In this document: positions 61,682 through 64,000 of the stretch, piece after piece
How the letters are laid out: each line of letters opens with the position of its first letter
Numbering within the stretch: the stretch's first letter is position 1
Assembly (NCBI RefSeq): GCF_020852615.1
Contig: NZ_JADZAJ010000025.1
Span: forward strand, 1 to 64,000
Length of the DNA stretch: 64,000 nucleotides
Direction of reading: 5' to 3'
Origin: Nitrosomonas sp.
GTDB lineage: Bacteria; Pseudomonadota; Gammaproteobacteria; Burkholderiales; Nitrosomonadaceae
The notes under the pieces: generated by a model
What the model was told of the DNA's origin: nothing
Seen by the model: the letters and a program-made list of their open reading frames with translations, nothing else
Databases searched by the model: none
Position numbers and translations under genes: made by a program

Positions 61682-62506
61682 ATGACGATACAGCCGGAAA
61701 ATTTTCGCACACTAGGCGAATGGGCCCGGTTTCTCGGGGAAGTGGAAATTCCCGTACTGCGCAAAACCGCAAATGATCTGGCCACATTAAGAAAACTGGA
61801 ATCCAGCCCCGGTGCCCGCAGTGTTGCCCAAATCATCAGGCGCGATCCACTCATGACAGTCAAGCTGCTGCGCCATCTGCAAAAACATAAGAACAAGCGG
61901 CAACAACAGGAAATCATGCAGGTTGAACAGGTACTGATCATGCTGGGTGTGGAAAACACGCTGGATCAGGTACCTGCGGAACCGCTTGTGGAAAATTTAC
62001 TGCAACACCATACCGCAGCACTGGTTCACCTGCTGCAGCGGATACACCGTGCGCATATCGCCTCCAACTATGCGTTCGAATGGGCCGTGCGCCTGCACGA
62101 CACCCATTTTGAGGAAATTCGCACCGCCGCACTGCTGTATGACATCACCGAAATGCTGCTGCGCTGCTTCGTCCCGGACAAAATGCTCGAAATCGACACC
62201 ATGCAGCAACAGGATAAATCGCTGCGCAGTGCCGCAGCCCAGAAAACCGTACTGGGCTTCACCGTATATGATTTACAGGACGTGCTGGTAGAAGCCTGGG
62301 CACTTCCCGGGCTGCTGATCATGCTGATGGATGAAGCGCATACTGCCCATCCACGGGTACGCAATGTCGTGCTGGCAGTCAATCTGGCCAGACACAGCAC
62401 CCACGGCTGGAATGATGCCGCCCTGCCGGATGATTATGCTGCAATCGGTGAACTGCTGCGTATCACGCCGGATGACGCCAAAATACTGGTACACGCCCAC
62501 GGCTGA
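61682..62506 (+). CDS. HDOD-domain protein with degenerate HD site
   Basis: This 274-residue protein is related to the HDOD family, as in 45586-46437. The part AQIIRRDPLMTVKLLRHLQ and the later helical region align with HDOD, but where the HD pair is expected the protein reads ALLYDITEML, so the metal site is lost. It is preceded by an AACGGAG site. It is followed by the convergent chemotaxis genes cheB and cheD. A non-catalytic role in signalling is inferred. Confidence 0.8.
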   Translation: MTIQPENFRTLGEWARFLGEVEIPVLRKTANDLATLRKLESSPGARSVAQIIRRDPLMTVKLLRHLQKHKNKRQQQEIMQVEQVLIMLGVENTLDQVPAEPLVENLLQHHTAALVHLLQRIHRAHIASNYAFEWAVRLHDTHFEEIRTAALLYDITEMLLRCFVPDKMLEIDTMQQQDKSLRSAAAQKTVLGFTVYDLQDVLVEAWALPGLLIMLMDEAHTAHPRVRNVVLAVNLARHSTHGWNDAALPDDYAAIGELLRITPDDAKILVHAHG

Positions 62507-62557
62507 TATGACTGACGCTGATACCGAAGATTACTGACACGGCTGAAAATGAAACTG

Positions 62558-62591
62558 CTGAAAACAAGCCCCGATCAGGGTATGTTTTCAG
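62558..62591. terminator. Weak hairpin between the HDOD gene and cheB
   Basis: CTGAAAACA (62558-62566) pairs with TGTTTTCAG (62583-62591), with an inner CCC/GGG pair. The right arm contains the cheB stop codon. T-runs are short, so terminator activity is uncertain. Confidence 0.35.
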
Positions 62592-63667
62592 ATACGCACA
62601 GCCTGTCTGACTGAACCGGCCAGCCTGGCCAGAATCCGTTTGGCCATATCCTGCAGCGGAACAATTTCATCGACAGCACCAATGGCAATCGCTTCTCTGG
62701 GCATGCCGAACACCACGCAACTGGTTTCATCCTGCGCCAGGTTATAGGCACCCGCATGATGCATATCGAGCATTCCCGCCGCCCCATCCCTGCCCATCCC
62801 CGTCAGAATCACACCAACCGCATTTTTCCCCGCGCACTGTGCAGCGGACTGGAACAGCACATCCACTGAGGGGCGATGGCGATTGACCGGATCTGCCTGG
62901 CTCAGTTCAGTCACGTAATTGGCACCGTTCTTTTTCAGCAGGAGATGGGAATGACCCGGTGCGATATACGCATGCCCCGGCAGCACCCGCTCACCCCCCT
63001 CCGCTTCCGTAACCCGGATTTTGCAGAGCCGGTCGAGCCGCTCGGCAAAGGAGCGGGTAAATCCCGGGGGCATATGCTGGGCAATCAGAATTCCCGGACA
63101 ATCCGGCGGCAGATGAACCAGCACATCCTTGATGGCTTCAGTACCCCCGGTGGATGCGCCGATAATGATCAGTTTCTCAGTGGAAATACCGTGATGCTGC
63201 GGCATCTGCACAATATTGCCATTCGCAGCATCATTACCGGCGGTAACCGGTGCCAGGCGACGGACATGCGCCATGCTGGCGGTACGGATCTTGCCGGCAA
63301 TTTCATCTGCATAGGCTTCCAGACCATGGCGGATATCCATCTTGGGTTTCGCAACGAAATCGATTGCCCCCAGTTCCAGCGCCCGGAAGGTTGCTTCCGA
63401 TCCCCGCTCGGTCAGCGTCGATACCATTACCACCGGCATCGGCCGCAATCGCATCAGTTTCTCCAGAAACTCCAGCCCGTCCATTTTTGGCATTTCCACA
63501 TCCAGTGTCAGTACATCCGGATTCAGTGTGCGAATCATTTCACGCGCCACCAGTGGATCAGGTGCTGCACCAATCACCTCCATATCCGGCCGGGTATTAA
63601 TGATCTCGGTCAATAATTTTCGAATCAGGGCTGAATCATCGATGACGAGTACACTGATCTTCTTCAT
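62588..63667 (-). CDS. cheB: Chemotaxis protein-glutamate methylesterase CheB
   Basis: CheB demethylates chemoreceptors when phosphorylated by CheA. The ATG at 63667 gives 359 residues: a receiver domain with phosphorylation site Asp56 (Asp10/Asp11 pocket) and a methylesterase domain with the triad Ser172 (GASTGGT), His198 and Asp294, offset by eight from Salmonella. The frame is open upstream but lies over cheD. It follows cheD by 10 bases and is the end of an operon that continues past the right edge. Confidence 0.97.
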   Translation of the reverse strand: MKKISVLVIDDSALIRKLLTEIINTRPDMEVIGAAPDPLVAREMIRTLNPDVLTLDVEMPKMDGLEFLEKLMRLRPMPVVMVSTLTERGSEATFRALELGAIDFVAKPKMDIRHGLEAYADEIAGKIRTASMAHVRRLAPVTAGNDAANGNIVQMPQHHGISTEKLIIIGASTGGTEAIKDVLVHLPPDCPGILIAQHMPPGFTRSFAERLDRLCKIRVTEAEGGERVLPGHAYIAPGHSHLLLKKNGANYVTELSQADPVNRHRPSVDVLFQSAAQCAGKNAVGVILTGMGRDGAAGMLDMHHAGAYNLAQDETSCVVFGMPREAIAIGAVDEIVPLQDMAKRILARLAGSVRQAVRI

Positions 63668-63677
63668 GAGTTTCCTC

Positions 63678-64000
<323 letters not shown>

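Overview
The window looks like a betaproteobacterial ammonia oxidiser of the genus Nitrosomonas, very close to N. europaea. The left edge cuts into amoC, an ammonia monooxygenase subunit, and the rest is a compact, mostly housekeeping chromosome with divergent and convergent short operons. From memory, the stand-alone amoC3 of N. europaea is NE1411 and its pABA-forming CADD-type gene is NE1434. Here the CADD-type gene is the 24th coding gene counted from amoC, exactly that distance. This supports collinearity with N. europaea, but no database was consulted.

Layout. 1-730: 3' part of an orphan amoC with no amoA behind it. 1022-4360 (-): ftsY-ftsE-ftsX-ispD. 4482-7074 (+): an M16 peptidase and alr. 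7107-9589 (-): parvulin isomerase, YciI-like protein, rubredoxin reductase. 9899-10777 (+): htpX behind a good sigma-32 type promoter. 10853-14576 (-): thiD-thiE-hemL and mlaA. 14629-15661 (+): rubredoxin, gloA, erpA. 15666-18120 (-): M23 peptidase and anmK. 18206-19432 (+): tyrS. 19881-25990: a one-carbon/folate neighbourhood (nrdR, glyA, CADD-type pABA synthase, metR and metE with a MetR box between the last two). 26234-34121: dksA, then a long leftward block (minCDE, lolB, ispE, tRNA-Gln, prs, rplY, pth, ychF).

34618-50438 is more individual: an Slp-type lipoprotein, an unrecognised membrane-anchored protein, a frameshifted PEP-CTERM protein, trkA-trkH, a PilG-like regulator, ubiC-ubiA-ubiD, a c'-type cytochrome, tRNA-Ser, an HDOD protein overlapping a class III nucleotidyl cyclase, greB and a second PEP-CTERM protein. 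50724-64000: rapZ, recG-ridA, murA, a coiled-coil membrane protein, argH with a fructosamine-kinase-like gene, a dynamin-like GTPase, an RNA uracil methyltransferase, a degenerate HDOD protein and the end of a chemotaxis operon (cheD-cheB).

Most of the window is ordinary vertically inherited sequence. I see no prophage, integrase, complete insertion sequence or CRISPR array. The points most worth attention are the orphan amoC, the self-sacrificing type pABA enzyme beside glyA, the HDOD/cyclase pair, the PEP-CTERM protein whose sorting signal is out of frame, a perfect 16-bp palindrome ahead of the second PEP-CTERM gene, a possible 153-bp miniature element after dksA, and the dynamin-like GTPase. 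I did not find a clearly new multi-gene system.
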